The notes: a model not told the origin generated them from the sequence alone. Positions 40,858-51,524 are shown, counted from the stretch's first letter. The stretch: 64,000 bases of DNA from Linyphia triangularis (GCA_963978545.1 OZ021721.1:99187918-99251917); one strand, 5' to 3'. Made by a program: numbers and translations.

Positions 40858-41091
40858 ATGACTGCCACATCGACGGCAGCCAGCAGCCTTCCTCCAGTTC
40901 GTACTTCATGCCACGTTCCTCTTTCTTTGATGACTTCTATCAGCGAGGAAACCATTGCACTGTGGCTCAAACTCGGAGCATTGGAGAAGCTTGAGCAAGC
41001 TGTGCTTGATGGGTATGGAGATCAGCTGTGTGGAAAGACATCAAGGATACCGCAAGTCAATAAATTTCTCAAGCAGGTGCCACTTTTCCAA
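40858..41091 (+). CDS. Ankyrin-repeat protein, candidate first coding exon (78 aa)
   Basis: Seventy-eight codons run from an ATG at 40858 to a consensus donor (CAA|GTAAGG) with the intron starting at 41092, phase 0. The first ~25 residues are Ser/Thr/Ala/Pro-rich and look disordered. From about residue 29 the sequence becomes amphipathic and helical, with EETIALWLKLGALEKLEQAV followed by a DGYGDQ segment and a C-terminal FLKQVPLFQ. Base composition is clearly richer in G+C than the flanks. The reading frame joins the next exon at 47683 without a break, giving ...VPLFQ-SKIREIHQ.... The ATG sits 12 bp after an acceptor-like CAG at 40844-40846, so either the exon begins just upstream with a little 5' UTR or the true start lies in an exon to the left. 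I infer the N-terminal part of a cytoplasmic ankyrin-repeat scaffold or regulatory protein. The exact family and substrate are not recognised. Confidence 0.8.
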
Positions 41092-41721
41092 GTAAGGAAC
41101 ACATTGTTGATTCAGAAAAGGACCGTTGGTTGGAGTCTCAATTACAATTTTGAATAGACATTTGATGTCTCTTGAATTTTAATATTAACTGAATAACCAG
41201 TGGTAGACGTGGTGAAAAAAAAGTGAGGGATGCCGAAACGTTAGTGGCAAATACCCCCGCCCCCATATTCAATAATAAATTTTATAATTTCTTAACTTAT
41301 AATAAAAATATTAATTAGTAAGAAAATAATTTTTACTTCCTAACACTAGCATTGAACAAGGGTCCAAAATTTATTGTTATTTTAATGAATAAACTGAAAA
41401 TTAGTTTTTTTTATTTGGAAGTAAGAGATTAAGTGAAGTAATAATTCAACCTTATATGCATAGCTGTTTTTTTGGATTTAAATAGTGCTTCTAAATGTGC
41501 ATACTTTCATGAAATTAAATAAAGAACTCTAAAATGTTTTTTTTTTTTGTTAAAAAATAGCTTGTCTTAAAATAGCTTGTAAGCAACAAGAATAGAAATT
41601 TAACTTAAAAGAAAGTTCCTCCAAATTTAAAAGTTGACCAAGTGTAACAGTATTTGTTAATAAAAATATTTATATCTTTATACAAAGTCGTACTAAAATA
41701 CCTTTTTATAATTCTATGATA

Positions 41722-41923
41722 CACTGTTAAAATTTTGTTCCACCTTGCACCAAAAATTGGTTCCCATTTAGATGCCACCAACATTTGGTGCTTAGTTTCA
41801 CGATTTAATGGTGCAACCTCGGACCATAAGCACCATTAAATCGCGAAACTAAGCACCAAATGTTGGTGGCAGCTAAATGGGAACCAAATTTTGGTGCATG
41901 GTGGACAAATTTTTTTAACAGTG
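41722..41923. mobile_element. Near-perfect hairpin MITE with TA target duplication
   Basis: A 202-bp element, TA|CACTGTTAAAATTTTGTTCCA...to ...TTTTTTTAACAGTG|TA. The arms are inverse almost to the middle (GGTTCCCATTTAG.TGCCACCAACATTTGGTGCTTAGTTTC against its complement), leaving a loop of roughly 25 bp around CAACCTCGGACCATAAG. Typical of Tc1/mariner-derived MITEs. It is in the first intron and a transcript would fold into a long hairpin. Confidence 0.88.
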
Positions 41924-42501
41924 TATATGTATACCATACATAGTTTTAAAGTTTTCAAATGTAAAAAAAAAAAAACTTTTCTCTGTGTTATTACATTAAA
42001 AAATTTATGTTATTTTTCATTAGTAATTTTTGGGCTTGTTGAGTGTTTTCTAAAAATGGGGAGGGGGGGGGGATGGATTTCAGTGGTTTTAAAAGTGGAG
42101 AGATGCATGGGTATTTTCTTGAAAAGTGAGGGGGACGCGTCACCCCGTGTCTAGCCCCACTTCTAGTACTGTGAATAACACATAAGATATATATTTATGA
42201 TGGTTAGCGGTTATGTTTCCATAAAAGACCTGCAAACTTGAGCGAAAGTATTAAAATACGAATTATTAGTTGAATTTTACATCAATTAATTTCTCAAACG
42301 TGTGCCGCCATATTTGATTCGGAAATGGGCCGTTAGCTGGAGGATAAGTGATAGTTTTGAGTAGATATATGAGGACTTCTTGAACTCCAACTTCTAGTAT
42401 TTCAATTTTAAATGAATAGCACATTAATTATCTCGATGATAATTAGCGATTATTTGGTTGTAAAAAAGCAAAAAATTGAAGCGAAAGTATTTAAGTGCAA
42501 A

Positions 42502-42565
42502 CCAAATCTTACATAACTTTTAGCCAAATCTTACATAACTTTTAGCCAAATCTTACATAACTTTT
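42502..42565. repeat. 22-bp tandem repeat, three copies
   Basis: CCAAATCTTACATAACTTTTAG repeated three times, the last one short by two bases. The copies are identical, so it is recent. Confidence 0.9.
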
Positions 42566-42962
42566 CTCGAAAACAAAAGGTGAACGTAATTTCGAATGCG
42601 TGTTAACTATAATGCGTCAAGTAAAATTCCTAAAACGATTTAATCATTTGGTAACATGACACTTTGGCGGGATTTATACGTCTAGATGACGTAAATTTAT
42701 GACTCATATGCTTGATAACTTCCACCATACTCGCATATTGGTGATGGCATTTTTTCAATTTTACTTTTAAATTGAAAAGGTTATCGTCTTTCCTAGCTAA
42801 GGAGTGTTATGAAAGATTTGGCTTACGTTCTGCATTTAAATTTGGGAGTGCATTGAATGCTCACTCTAAAACTATCTAAAGTTAGACTAAAATTCAGAGA
42901 GTTTGAAAGCGATAACAATGTAATGTAATTTAACTTGAAATTTATCTTTCTTGTAAATAATT

Positions 42963-43285
42963 CCAGGTAGCACAACAGTATTGGCCAATGTTAGAAACAA
43001 GGTTCAGAAGATAGGTAAATTGTGGCATCGTTCCAAAATACACGATTTTTTTAAAAAATATACACGTTAAATCCACTACAAAACATATTTATGACCTTCG
43101 TCCTTTCTTATAAATAAAATATTTCAATTTGAAACTTTGCATCAACATTTTAGACTTTTCGGTATATTTTATAAAGCATTAGACGAGATCGGCCATTATC
43201 AGTATCCAATGGCCGATTTACAATATTCCACATCGGGATTGGCCAATGTCTGCCTATATTAGTCAAAGTTGTTGTACTACTAGGG
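42963..43285 (+). mobile_element. H-family MITE, copy 3 (in the ankyrin intron)
   Basis: CCAGGTAGCACAACAGTATTGGCCAATG at the left, ATTAGTCAAAGTTGTTGTACTACTAGGG at the right. The two ends are inverse of one another (AGCACAACA/TGTTGTACT). It best shows the family's terminal repeat. Confidence 0.75.
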
Positions 43286-44017
43286 TTATGACAATTTTTT
43301 TTTTTTTTTAACAAACGGATGAAGTATTTAGTTTTTGGAAAGTTTTCGTTTCTTTCGTGATATTCAGTTTTAGTTGATTGATAATTGTTCCTTTCGGCAA
43401 GTTTTATTTTATCAATGCAGTGATTTAATTATTGTTTGATTGGAAAACTTTTGATTTGGGGTAAAAAAATTGTTTCAGAAGGAAATATATTTTTTTTCAA
43501 TGGGATTTTTTTACTCTTATGAAATCTTTGTTAGGATTTAAAAAAAAAAAAATATTTGCTTCGATTTGACACAAACTTTCTGCTTGGAAGACTTGCTTTA
43601 ATTTAGAATAAAACTTTTTCCCCAAATCCTTTATTTTATTTCAGTAGAAAAGTTTCTATTTTTTGAAACCCCTTATAGAAAAGCATTTTTTTTTTCAAAT
43701 TTAAAAACTATTATTGCATTCAAAAAATGTTTCTTTCATTACATCGGTTTAATTTTATTATTTTATTTTACTACATTATTTTATAAAATTTTATTGTATT
43801 TTAAAAGAATTTTTGTATTTATAAAATATAGATATGTATTAAATTTTTATATATATTTATATATATTTAAATGATTATCGATTTGTTAATTTTTTTTTCA
43901 ATGAAATTCTTTTTCTTGAGTAAAACATCCGTAGGAACCGTATTCCAATAAACTATACTATCTTTCTATAGACTGTAGCAACTCAATGTTACATAAAACA
44001 GGAAATGATATTTTAGG
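43286..44017. other. Intronic, no feature seen
   Basis: T-rich intronic sequence with many T-runs and no ORF or shared repeat. Confidence 0.5.
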
Positions 44018-44296
44018 GTATTATAACTCAAATTGAGCTTACAAAAAACTTTGAAAAAGAATCACTGGTCTTAAATTACTTGAAATTTGATCTGAATATA
44101 TCCGAAGCTTGAAGAAGAGTGAAAGTGGCATGACATAAGAAAAAAATAGTTCAACAAATATTTTTTCTATATTCCATACCATTTCTCCCTTCTTCGCGTA
44201 GATTCAGGTTAATTTTTAGGTCATTCTGTCCAGTTTTTTTTTTTCCTTTTAAATTTTTTTCAAAGTTGAATTTTAATTTAAATTACACAATATAGC
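44018..44296. mobile_element. F-family MITE, complete but diverged
   Basis: AATTGAGCTTACAAAAAACTTT at the left and AAAGTTGAATTTTAATTTAAATTACAC at the right, with the shared interior (AAATTACTTGAAATTTGATCTGAATAT, GAAAGTGGCATGACATAAGAAAAAAATAGTTC, CCATACCATTTC). Within the ankyrin-gene intron. Confidence 0.6.
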
Positions 44297-44520
44297 ATTT
44301 CACCCAAACATTTTACGAGTCCAATTTTGCTATCAAATTTCTATATAAGTTTGTATTTTATATACAGTGATATTGTGAAATATGGAAATCAATACATTAA
44401 TGAACAAATGAAAATTGGAAGAATAATAACTTTTATAATTTACAATACATTACAACTAAAAGATAGATGTATCCAACATTTTAAAGCAACTACTGACTAA
44501 CATTCACATCTAAAATTTAC

Positions 44521-44970
44521 AAGTCAATGACCAAAGTTTTTGAATTATTTTTACACTATACATTAAAATGCAAATAAAAATGTAGAATGACAGTTTCGGT
44601 CTTACTTTTAATCCTATTTTATATTCAGTGATATTGTGAAATGTGGAAGTAAATTCGGGAATTTTTAAATTTATAAGTCAATGACCAAAGTTTTTAAATT
44701 ATTTTTACACTATACATTAAAATGCAAATAAAAATGTAGAATGACAGTTTCGGTCTTACTTTTAATCCTATTTTATATTCAGTGATATTGTGAAATGTGG
44801 AAGTAAGTTCGGGAATTTTTAAATTTATAAGTCAATGACCAAAGTTTTTTAATTATTTTTACATTATACATTAAAATGCAAATAAAAATGTAGAATGACA
44901 GTTTCGGTCTTACTTTTAATCCTATTTTATATTCAGTGATAATGTGCAATGTGGAAGTAAGTTCGGGATA
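44521..44970. repeat. 154-bp tandem repeat, three copies
   Basis: AAGTCAATGACCAAAG starts at 44521, 44675 and 44829, exactly 154 bp apart. The copies are almost identical. The last is cut at GTTCGGGA. A partial older copy of the end (CAGTGATATTGTGAAATATGGAA) lies upstream at 44366. Confidence 0.93.
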
Positions 44971-45398
44971 CACAAAGAATATAATTATTAATGACAAAAT
45001 AGGAATATATCTATCATGTCACTTTTAATGATCTTTTCAATGACAGAACATTAGATGAAGAACATTTATCGAGAATCATTAATAGTAGGAGGTAATAAAT
45101 TCTTTAGAATCGATATCGGAAGAGAATACGGATGAAGAGTTTTAAAGAGGTTACAGGTTCATGAATATCCTACAGAACTAATACCGAAGATATTGAAACA
45201 TTCAGGTATTGAATCTAAAATATGAGACTTTGTATTGAAAGTACTTTAAATTTTTGGGAATTACTAAAATTTCTACTTTGTATGAAGCTGCCATAAAAAA
45301 AGCTATTGATAAAAACTTTTGTTCTTTTATAAAAACTTTTTTAGACATTTCAAAACCAGTGGGAGATAATTTTGACGCTTAAAAGCACAATCATTGTA

Positions 45399-45990
45399 CT
45401 GGGTGATTATCATTAAAGTTCAGTTTTCAAAATGTTATAAAAGAGAAGAATCACTGTTCAGAATGACCTGAATATGTACGAAGAAGAGGTAATGGTAAGA
45501 CACAAGAAAAAAAAAAACTATATCGAAATTTTTTTTTTTATGTAGGTTCCGCTTTGAGTAATGAGAAAGAGTTGAACTAAACCGTGAGGTTTATTTAGGT
45601 TGTTGGTGAAAGTGATAATATTGTTGGGAGAGATTTTATCATCATATTCAGTTTTCGGGAGCGGTACCTTCAGGTACATTGATTACATGCTTATATCATT
45701 TTACATTATAGAATGGTTGGACTTTTCTATAACTGTTTTTTGTCTTAAGAAGGATGATTACAGGATAATTATAGATAAATTTCAAATACAAAAAAACTAT
45801 AAATAATCACTTGCCAGAATAACCTGAAATTTGATTTAAGTTTAAACAAATATGTGAAAAAATAGTTCGAAATCATTTTTTTTTATTGTGCCATACTATT
45901 CCCCTCTTCTCTATTAAGGTCAAAGTTTCGGTCATTCGGATGATTGTTTACCGTTTTGCAGCTCTTTGAAAGTTGAACTTTAATTATTCT
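45399..45990. mobile_element. Composite of F-family half, G segment and F-family copy
   Basis: 45399-45540 is the left half of an F element (GGGTGATTATCATTAAAGTTCAG). 45541-45766 is the G segment also present at 32323-32545 (AGGTTCCGC, GAGTTGAACTAAAC, GTGAGGTT.TTTAGGTTGTT, AGATTTTATCA). 45767-45990 is a second F copy (ACAGGATAATTATAG to AAAGTTGAACTTTAATTATTC). The G-then-F order is the same in both loci. Confidence 0.65.
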
Positions 45991-46227
45991 TTTCAAACTC
46001 GAAGGAAATTGTTCAGGTCTTTCGGTCACAGTCCTTCTTTAAACCTATACAAGAAACTTACATTTAAAAGGGAAATACAATGCTTTTATGCTGAAAAAGG
46101 ATTTCAACTCCAACTTTCCATCAATACCAAAATCCATTTGAACCAAAAAATGGAGATTGTACTTTTGTGCGTTTTGACATTGATATATAATGTTATTTGA
46201 TAAAGCCTTAAAAACTTAAGGAATAAT

Positions 46228-46274
46228 ACCTGTATTTTAATAAGGAATTGATTATTCCTTATTAAAATACAGGT
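46228..46274. repeat. Perfect 21-bp inverted repeat with 5-nt loop
   Basis: ACCTGTATTTTAATAAGGAAT (46228-46248) pairs exactly with 46254-46274 across TGATT. It lies in the ankyrin-gene intron, 1.4 kb before exon 2. No tandem or flanking duplication identifies it as a transposon. Confidence 0.9.
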
Positions 46275-47682
46275 AGTAACTTTGGTACATGAAAACAAAC
46301 TAATTGTATTGGGGTAACTATCGGGATCTCTCTGTGAGTATGACGTATGTTTTGAATTATAAATCTGAAAAGAAAGTTAATACATAACTATTAATTAGCA
46401 TTTCATAAGGAAATTTTATTCACATTTGAAAAAAATCAATATTTGAACAGAAACTTACCAGCTTGCTCTCCCTCCCTTCTTTTGTGTGCGATCTGCATAT
46501 TTCTGTAGAAAACCGTATTTGAAAACATATATATATATAATGTTATTGTTTTCTTTATCGCAATTAGATTTAAATATCAATATCTTAGTAAAAAAAATTA
46601 TCAGAACTTTTCAGCGAATATTTTTCTTTTCAATAATTAAGAAGAACAATACACCAAATGTACCATAATGAAATCAATATGTTTAGTATTTGTTTTTAAA
46701 TCTTGTTTTTTTTTTTTTTCCTCTTTTTTTTTTTTTTTTTTTTATTTTTTTTTTTTTTATTTTTTTTTTTTTTTTTATGTAAAGCAAGGTATACTTGACT
46801 TGATTAAAAGTTATCACTTATGATAATTTGCATAAAGTTAGGAATTGGAAAAGTTTGGTCAAATAAGTCTAAATTTATAGTCAGGGTTTCAACTGCAAAT
46901 TAAATTTTCGGTGGAAGTTTTATACCAACCAGGACATTTAGATTTAATATTTTATATACGAAGAAAGGCACATATTCTCTATCCATTTATTCTCCTAAGC
47001 TAGTAAGGATTAAAGTAATTTGACCGTAATAATCTTATAAATTTTGATTTCATTTCGTTTGAAAAATAGCGCCTAATTGGTTTGTTTATCTATAATTTTT
47101 GCCTTAAATTATGTCACCAAACATCTAAATTTCAACCAGACAACTATAGACGCAGCTTCTTAAGGGTTGAGGAGAGTTGGTAACAAAAATCTTGCCAATT
47201 GGGTGATATCTATTTTATAAATATTTCGTCAAAATAGCAAATTCATCAGCAATTTTTCAAATTATTTTAAAAAACTATCTAAATATTTTCTTGTAAAAAA
47301 AAATTTGCATGTTATTTTGATACGTTTTTTACTGCACTTGAAATAAAACTAATAAATGTAGAATATTGAAAAATTTGGTTATTTCTAAATAGTATAGAAA
47401 ATCACTGTAACTTGGACTGTTCTGACTGAAATATTCACATTTTCAACCATAACTCATTTTGTTAATATTTTGATATTTTTTGTGACAAGATACCAAACAT
47501 AATGGTTTTTAGTTTGTTTTGTAACCAGAACAGAAAAGCAAACATGTCCTTTGATGGATTTTTTATAGGAACAATGGATTATAAATAATTCAAATACATT
47601 TCAAATAGGTGAACACATCTACAACAATCCTTTCCTACAGTGATCGATGGACATGTAAAAATCTTTTTGTATTGTTTTTCAG
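46275..47682. other. Intronic, no gene seen; T-rich run at 46706-46776
   Basis: Includes a 70-bp nearly pure T tract. Otherwise AT-rich intron leading to the exon-2 acceptor. Confidence 0.5.
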
Positions 47683-47883
47683 AGTAAAATCCGTGAGATC
47701 CATCAAAGTGTTTCTCAAGGCAGATTGCGAGACGTACAACACCTCATAGACCGCAAAAAACTCGCCTTCTGCCGAGACCACAATGGTGCCAGTCCGCTAC
47801 ACAAGGCCGTCATTTTTGGTCACCAGGATGTCATTGAGTACCTCGCCAAAAGATATGGGAGCGTCATTCACATCAGAGACCAC
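47683..47883 (+). CDS. Ankyrin-repeat protein, second exon (67 aa, internal)
   Basis: A 201-bp open exon lies between a polypyrimidine-AG acceptor (TTTTTCAG ending at 47682) and a perfect GTAAGT donor at 47884, phase 0 on both sides. The 67 residues start SKIREIHQSVSQGRLRDVQ and contain a canonical ankyrin core, DHNGASPLHKAVIFGHQDVI, near residues 32-51. This matches the ankyrin pattern D-x-x-G-x-[ST]-P-L-H-x-A-x-x-x-G-H-x-[DE]-[VI]. It is preceded by a weaker helix pair (GRLRDVQHLIDRKKL) that may be a degenerate first repeat. The exon ends in VIHIRDH, where the next repeat's loop would begin, so more repeats must lie beyond the window. Ankyrin repeats mediate protein-protein binding; the partner cannot be inferred. 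The last 19 bp plus the donor are duplicated downstream (50.19-51.99 kb). Confidence 0.9.
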
Positions 47884-47917
47884 GTAAGTCAGGTTGAGAA
47901 ATTATGATACGATATGT

Positions 47918-50186
47918 TAAGGGCTCTGTCTACTTTGGATGCATGAAAAAAATGCTATTTTTTTTTAAAAATACTGTTATGTTTATTGATATAAAACTTG
48001 TTAAGCTTAATACACTCATGTCCATTAATTAAGGATAATTAAGTTTTTCCCTCATAACTTCTCAGTGGAGTAGCATAGACACTTGAAATTTACTTCAAAG
48101 ACACATCTTTATACAACAAAACGATAATTAAAACAACTCAGTCGCAGAATGAAATGCAAAGTGTACAGCGGGGCATATGCAAAAGAATGGAGTACCATTA
48201 GTGTGCAGTTGTTACATTTACATTAAAAATCACTCAACTCATGGAGTTGACTTTTAGTGTGAGATATGATCTTCCCTGTCATCAATATTTACTTGGCACA
48301 GTATTCTCATACTTAACATGAGTTACTTGATGAATTCTAGCACCTAAATTGCTCGTCCCTCCTTTTGAAATGTTTGCAAGTGAGGGAAAGTTCCCAATGC
48401 ATTAAATCTTTACAAAATGAATATCGTAGAAGCGTCCCACACATGTTTGATGAAATTTGGAGTAGAGGAGTGATCTGGCTTACTTATAGGGGCGATATTC
48501 ATATTTTTAATCCTTTATCCAAAGCAAAAGTGGAATAAAATAAACCATAACTATCAATAAACGCGATTTTGAAACTGATATTTCACAATTAAAGACGTGT
48601 CTAAGTCAAGTTAACGTAATTACAGTAAAAAAGTGGAATTTAATTATTTTTTGCGCTCTTGGGGAGCTTATTAAACAAATTCAACAAATTGAATATAAAG
48701 ACCAAAACTCTTTTACCACCAAATCATTATCTTGAACTGACATTTACCATGAAATATCAAGTTCCCACCTTTCTACAGATCCTCTGATGTCTAATATTAC
48801 TCATGAGAATGACAAAATTATTTTCAGTAAATAGTATCTGATGTTAAAAAGATTTGGTCTTTGGGGGCAGTATGTTGACTTGGTTACATAATCTCCCCAA
48901 GAGACCAAAAGATAATTAAATTCCACTTTTTCCCTGTAATTATGTTAACTTGATCTAGACAAGTTTTTAATGGTGATATATCGGTTTCTAAATCGTATTT
49001 ATTGATACTTATGGCAAATTTTATTCCACTTTTGCCTTGGATAAGCGATTAAAAAATATGAATATCGCCCCTATAAGTAAGCCAGGTCACGCCTCTAATC
49101 CAAATTTCTTCAAGCATGTGTGGGACGCTTCTACCATATGAATTGTGTTAGGACTTGATGTATTAGGAACTTTCCATCACCTACAAACAGTTCAAAAGGT
49201 GGGGCGAGCAATTTAGCCACTACAATTCATCAAGTAACTCATGTTAAGTATGAGAATACAGTGCTAAGTAAACACTGATGACAGGGGAGATCATATCTCA
49301 CAGTAGAAGTCCACTCCATGAGTTGAGTGATTTTTAATGTAAATGCATCTGTACAACTGCACACTAATGGTACTCCATTCTTTTGCATATGCCCCCGCTG
49401 TACACTTTGCATTTCAATTTGCGACTGAGTTATTTTAATTATCATTATGTTGCATAAAGATGTCTCTTTGAAGTGAATTTCAAGTGTCTATGCTGCTCCA
49501 CTGAGAAGTTATTAGAGAAAAACTGAATTATCCTTAATTTATGGACATGAGTGCAAAAACATTCGTAAATTACAAAAAAAAAAAAAAAAAAAAAAAAAAG
49601 GGATTTTAAACACTTTTTTTTAGTTTGAAAATGCCAGGTAAGCAGGAGACTTCAAAAAGTAGGTAGGTGAGCGCTGTTAAAAAAATCTCAGAAACTACTG
49701 AACTGATCCTTATGAAATTTTAACCACATATTCTGTACACTTATCGCTATATCCCGTACCAGAATTATTGCAAAATTTTAATTCTTACTATTTTTTTGGC
49801 AAGAAACATGCAAAAAAACCCACGTTTTTTAATTTATTTTTTTGCCCGCCATTTTGTTATTTTTGCATATAAATTAATATTAGAGGTACGGGATGTAGCC
49901 ACTGTCACACTAAACCTAAAACCATTATTTTGTTTTTGTTTCAGATGGGCCGTTTTTAAGATTTTTTCAACCACGCATGCCTACCTACTTTTTGAGGATT
50001 CCTGTTTACCTGGCATTTTCACACTAAAAAAAAATGGTTAAAATATTTTTTTTAAATTTTTTTTTGTAATTTACGAATGTTTTTGTTAGGCCTACGAGTT
50101 TTATATCAATAAACATAACAGTATTCCTAAAACAATTTATAAAAATAGCGTTTTTTTTCATGCATCCAAAGTAGACAGAGCCCTTA
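47918..50186. mobile_element. 2.27-kb palindromic (foldback) element, TA target duplication likely
   Basis: The left end TAAGGGCTCTGTCTACTTTGG mirrors the right end CCAAAGTAGACAGAGCCCTTA. The left arm (about 47918-48690) is inverse to the right arm (about 48880-50186) throughout; examples are GCATATGCAAAAGAATGGAGTACCATTAGTGTGCAG and CTTATAGGGGCGATATTCATATTTTTAAT with their complements. The right arm is interrupted at 49554-50085 by a second palindrome. The element starts only 34 bp after the ankyrin exon's donor. No ORF of transposase character was found. Confidence 0.88.
49554..50085. mobile_element. Nested palindromic element inside the larger foldback
   Basis: About 532 bp, from CAAAAACATTCGTAAATT to AATTTACGAATGTTTTTG. 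Internally AAAATGCCAGGTAAGCAGGA, AGTAGGTAGG and TCCCGTACC at the left mirror the right arm. The left arm of the outer element lacks this insertion at the equivalent position (around 48010), so it arrived after the outer element formed. Confidence 0.8.
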
Positions 50187-50722
50187 TAAAATAATGTGTG
50201 GCACATTAGGTAAGTAATCTAAAATGAACGACCGAGAAAACTAACAGATCACGTCCAATTTTTGTTTTTTGAGGATTCATTCACATTAGAGACCACCGTA
50301 AGTCTGAAAAAGAATGTATGAATCAGTGTGTAAATAACCCAAAATAGTTTGTGGCATAATATGCAAATAACCCAAAATAGAGGATACAAATAGACCAAGA
50401 CAATTTCATGTTCTTTTTTTTTAAAATTCTTTCACAACAGAGTCCACGTAAGTTTGAAAAGAATATATGAAGCAAAAACAGTGTGTAAATAGCCCAAAAT
50501 GAAGGACCTAGAATACAAACAGATCAAGTCTAATTTTTTGTTTTTTGAGGAATTCATTCTTATTAGAGACCACCGTAAGTCTAAAAAAAATCTATGGCAC
50601 AGTTGGTTAATAACTCAAAATTATGTATGGTAAATAATCCAAAATGCATGACCGAGAATACAAAAAAAAGACCAAACCCTTGATTTTTGAGGATTCATTC
50701 ATATAAAAAACTACGTAATTAT

Positions 50723-50921
50723 AGGTTGATTGTTGATTGATCGTAATTATAGGTAGATTATCTGGCACCGTCAGCAACACGAGGGCTATAATGCTCCGAA
50801 ACATTCGTCATTTGACAAGCCAACATACATTTACAAACACCCATGCCTTACACGGGACTTGAACCCGCAACCTCGCGGTCTAGAAGCTAGCACTCTAACC
50901 ACTATACCGTTTGGTTGGCAA
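50723..50921 (-). mobile_element. S-type tRNA-derived SINE
   Basis: Read on the minus strand: GCCAACCAAACGGTATAGTGGTTAGAGTGCTAGC (A-box region), GGTTCAAGTCCCG (B box), then the body CATTATAGCCCTCGTGTTGCTGACGG and a GATAATCT tail. It is flanked by ACGTAATTAT at 50713-50722 and 50922-50931. Inserted inside the exon-derived array. Confidence 0.88.
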
Positions 50922-50954
50922 ACGTAATTATGATTAAGAAAGTATAGAACAATG

Positions 50955-51135
50955 TTTGGTTTGTTTATATGCTCAACGACCTATTCTTACTCACAATGAT
51001 GGCTAATCAGGGCAAGACCTACAGCTTAACGTGGATTCCGAACCACAACGAACATCTATGTCTAATCCGGGATTCGAACTTGGCACGATTTGCATGCGTG
51101 GCCAGAGCTCTAACCACACAGCCATCAGATGGGCA
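50955..51135 (-). mobile_element. T-type tRNA-derived SINE
   Basis: Minus-strand reading: GATGGCTGTGTGGTTAGAGCTCTGGCCACGCATG, AGTTCGAATCCCGGATTAG (B box), GTGGTTCGGAATCCACGTTAAGCTGTA, and GATTAGCCATCATTGT then a GGTCGTTGAGC tail. The A and B boxes show a tRNA-like head; the body differs from the S family. Confidence 0.82.
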
Positions 51136-51349
51136 ATAGCAGAGTGTGTTAATAAACCATAAAAGCATATGGTACAATGTAAGTAACCTAATAAAGAAGC
51201 AAGCAAATAAACTGATCAGGTATAATTTTTTATTTTTTGATTATTGATCTACATCAGAGATCACTTAGGTCTGAAACGAATGAATAGCTCAGTATGCTAA
51301 TAACCCAAAATAAAGTGTGGCACAATATGTAAGTAACCCATAATGCAGG

Positions 51350-51524
51350 GCCGACCAATCGGTATAGTGGTTAGCGTGCTAGCTTCTAGACCACGAGGTT
51401 GCGCGTTCGAGTCCCGTGTTTGGCATGGATGTTTGTAAATGTATGTTGGCTTGTCTAATGACAAATGTTTCGGGGCATTATAGCCCGCGTGTTGCTGACG
51501 GCGCCAGATAATCTGAAAACAACC
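51350..51524 (+). mobile_element. S-type tRNA-derived SINE with 15-bp target duplication
   Basis: GCCGACCAATCGGTATAGTGGTTAGCGTGCTAGC, GCGTTCGAGTCCCGTG, then CATTATAGCCCGCGTGTTGCTGACGGCGCCAGATAATCTGAAAACAACC. Exact duplication AACCCATAATGCAGG at 51335-51349 and 51525-51539. Inserted inside the exon-derived array. Confidence 0.92.

Larger units (their letters stand above)
41092..47682 (+). other. Intron between the two ankyrin-gene exons (phase 0)
   Basis: The intron runs from GTAAGG to TTGTTTTTCAG and is 6,591 bp long. It carries a hairpin MITE (41.7 kb), an H-family MITE (42.96 kb), F/G-family repeats (44.0 and 45.4-46.0 kb), a 154-bp triple tandem repeat (44.5 kb) and a perfect 21-bp hairpin (46.2 kb). 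I saw no further coding exon inside it. Confidence 0.8.

Noticed and set aside
40765..41157. 130-codon frame around the first ankyrin exon taken as a single uninterrupted gene
   Set aside because: The left extension starts at a non-ATG codon and reads through a splice acceptor. The right extension reads past a GTAAGG donor into intron. Only 40858-41091 joins in frame to exon 2.
42502..42565. Direct repeats considered as a CRISPR array
   Set aside because: The 22-bp units are contiguous with no spacers, and the genome is eukaryotic.
49239..49445. 68-codon minus ORF
   Set aside because: It lies inside the right arm of the foldback element, and the left arm equivalent is not open.
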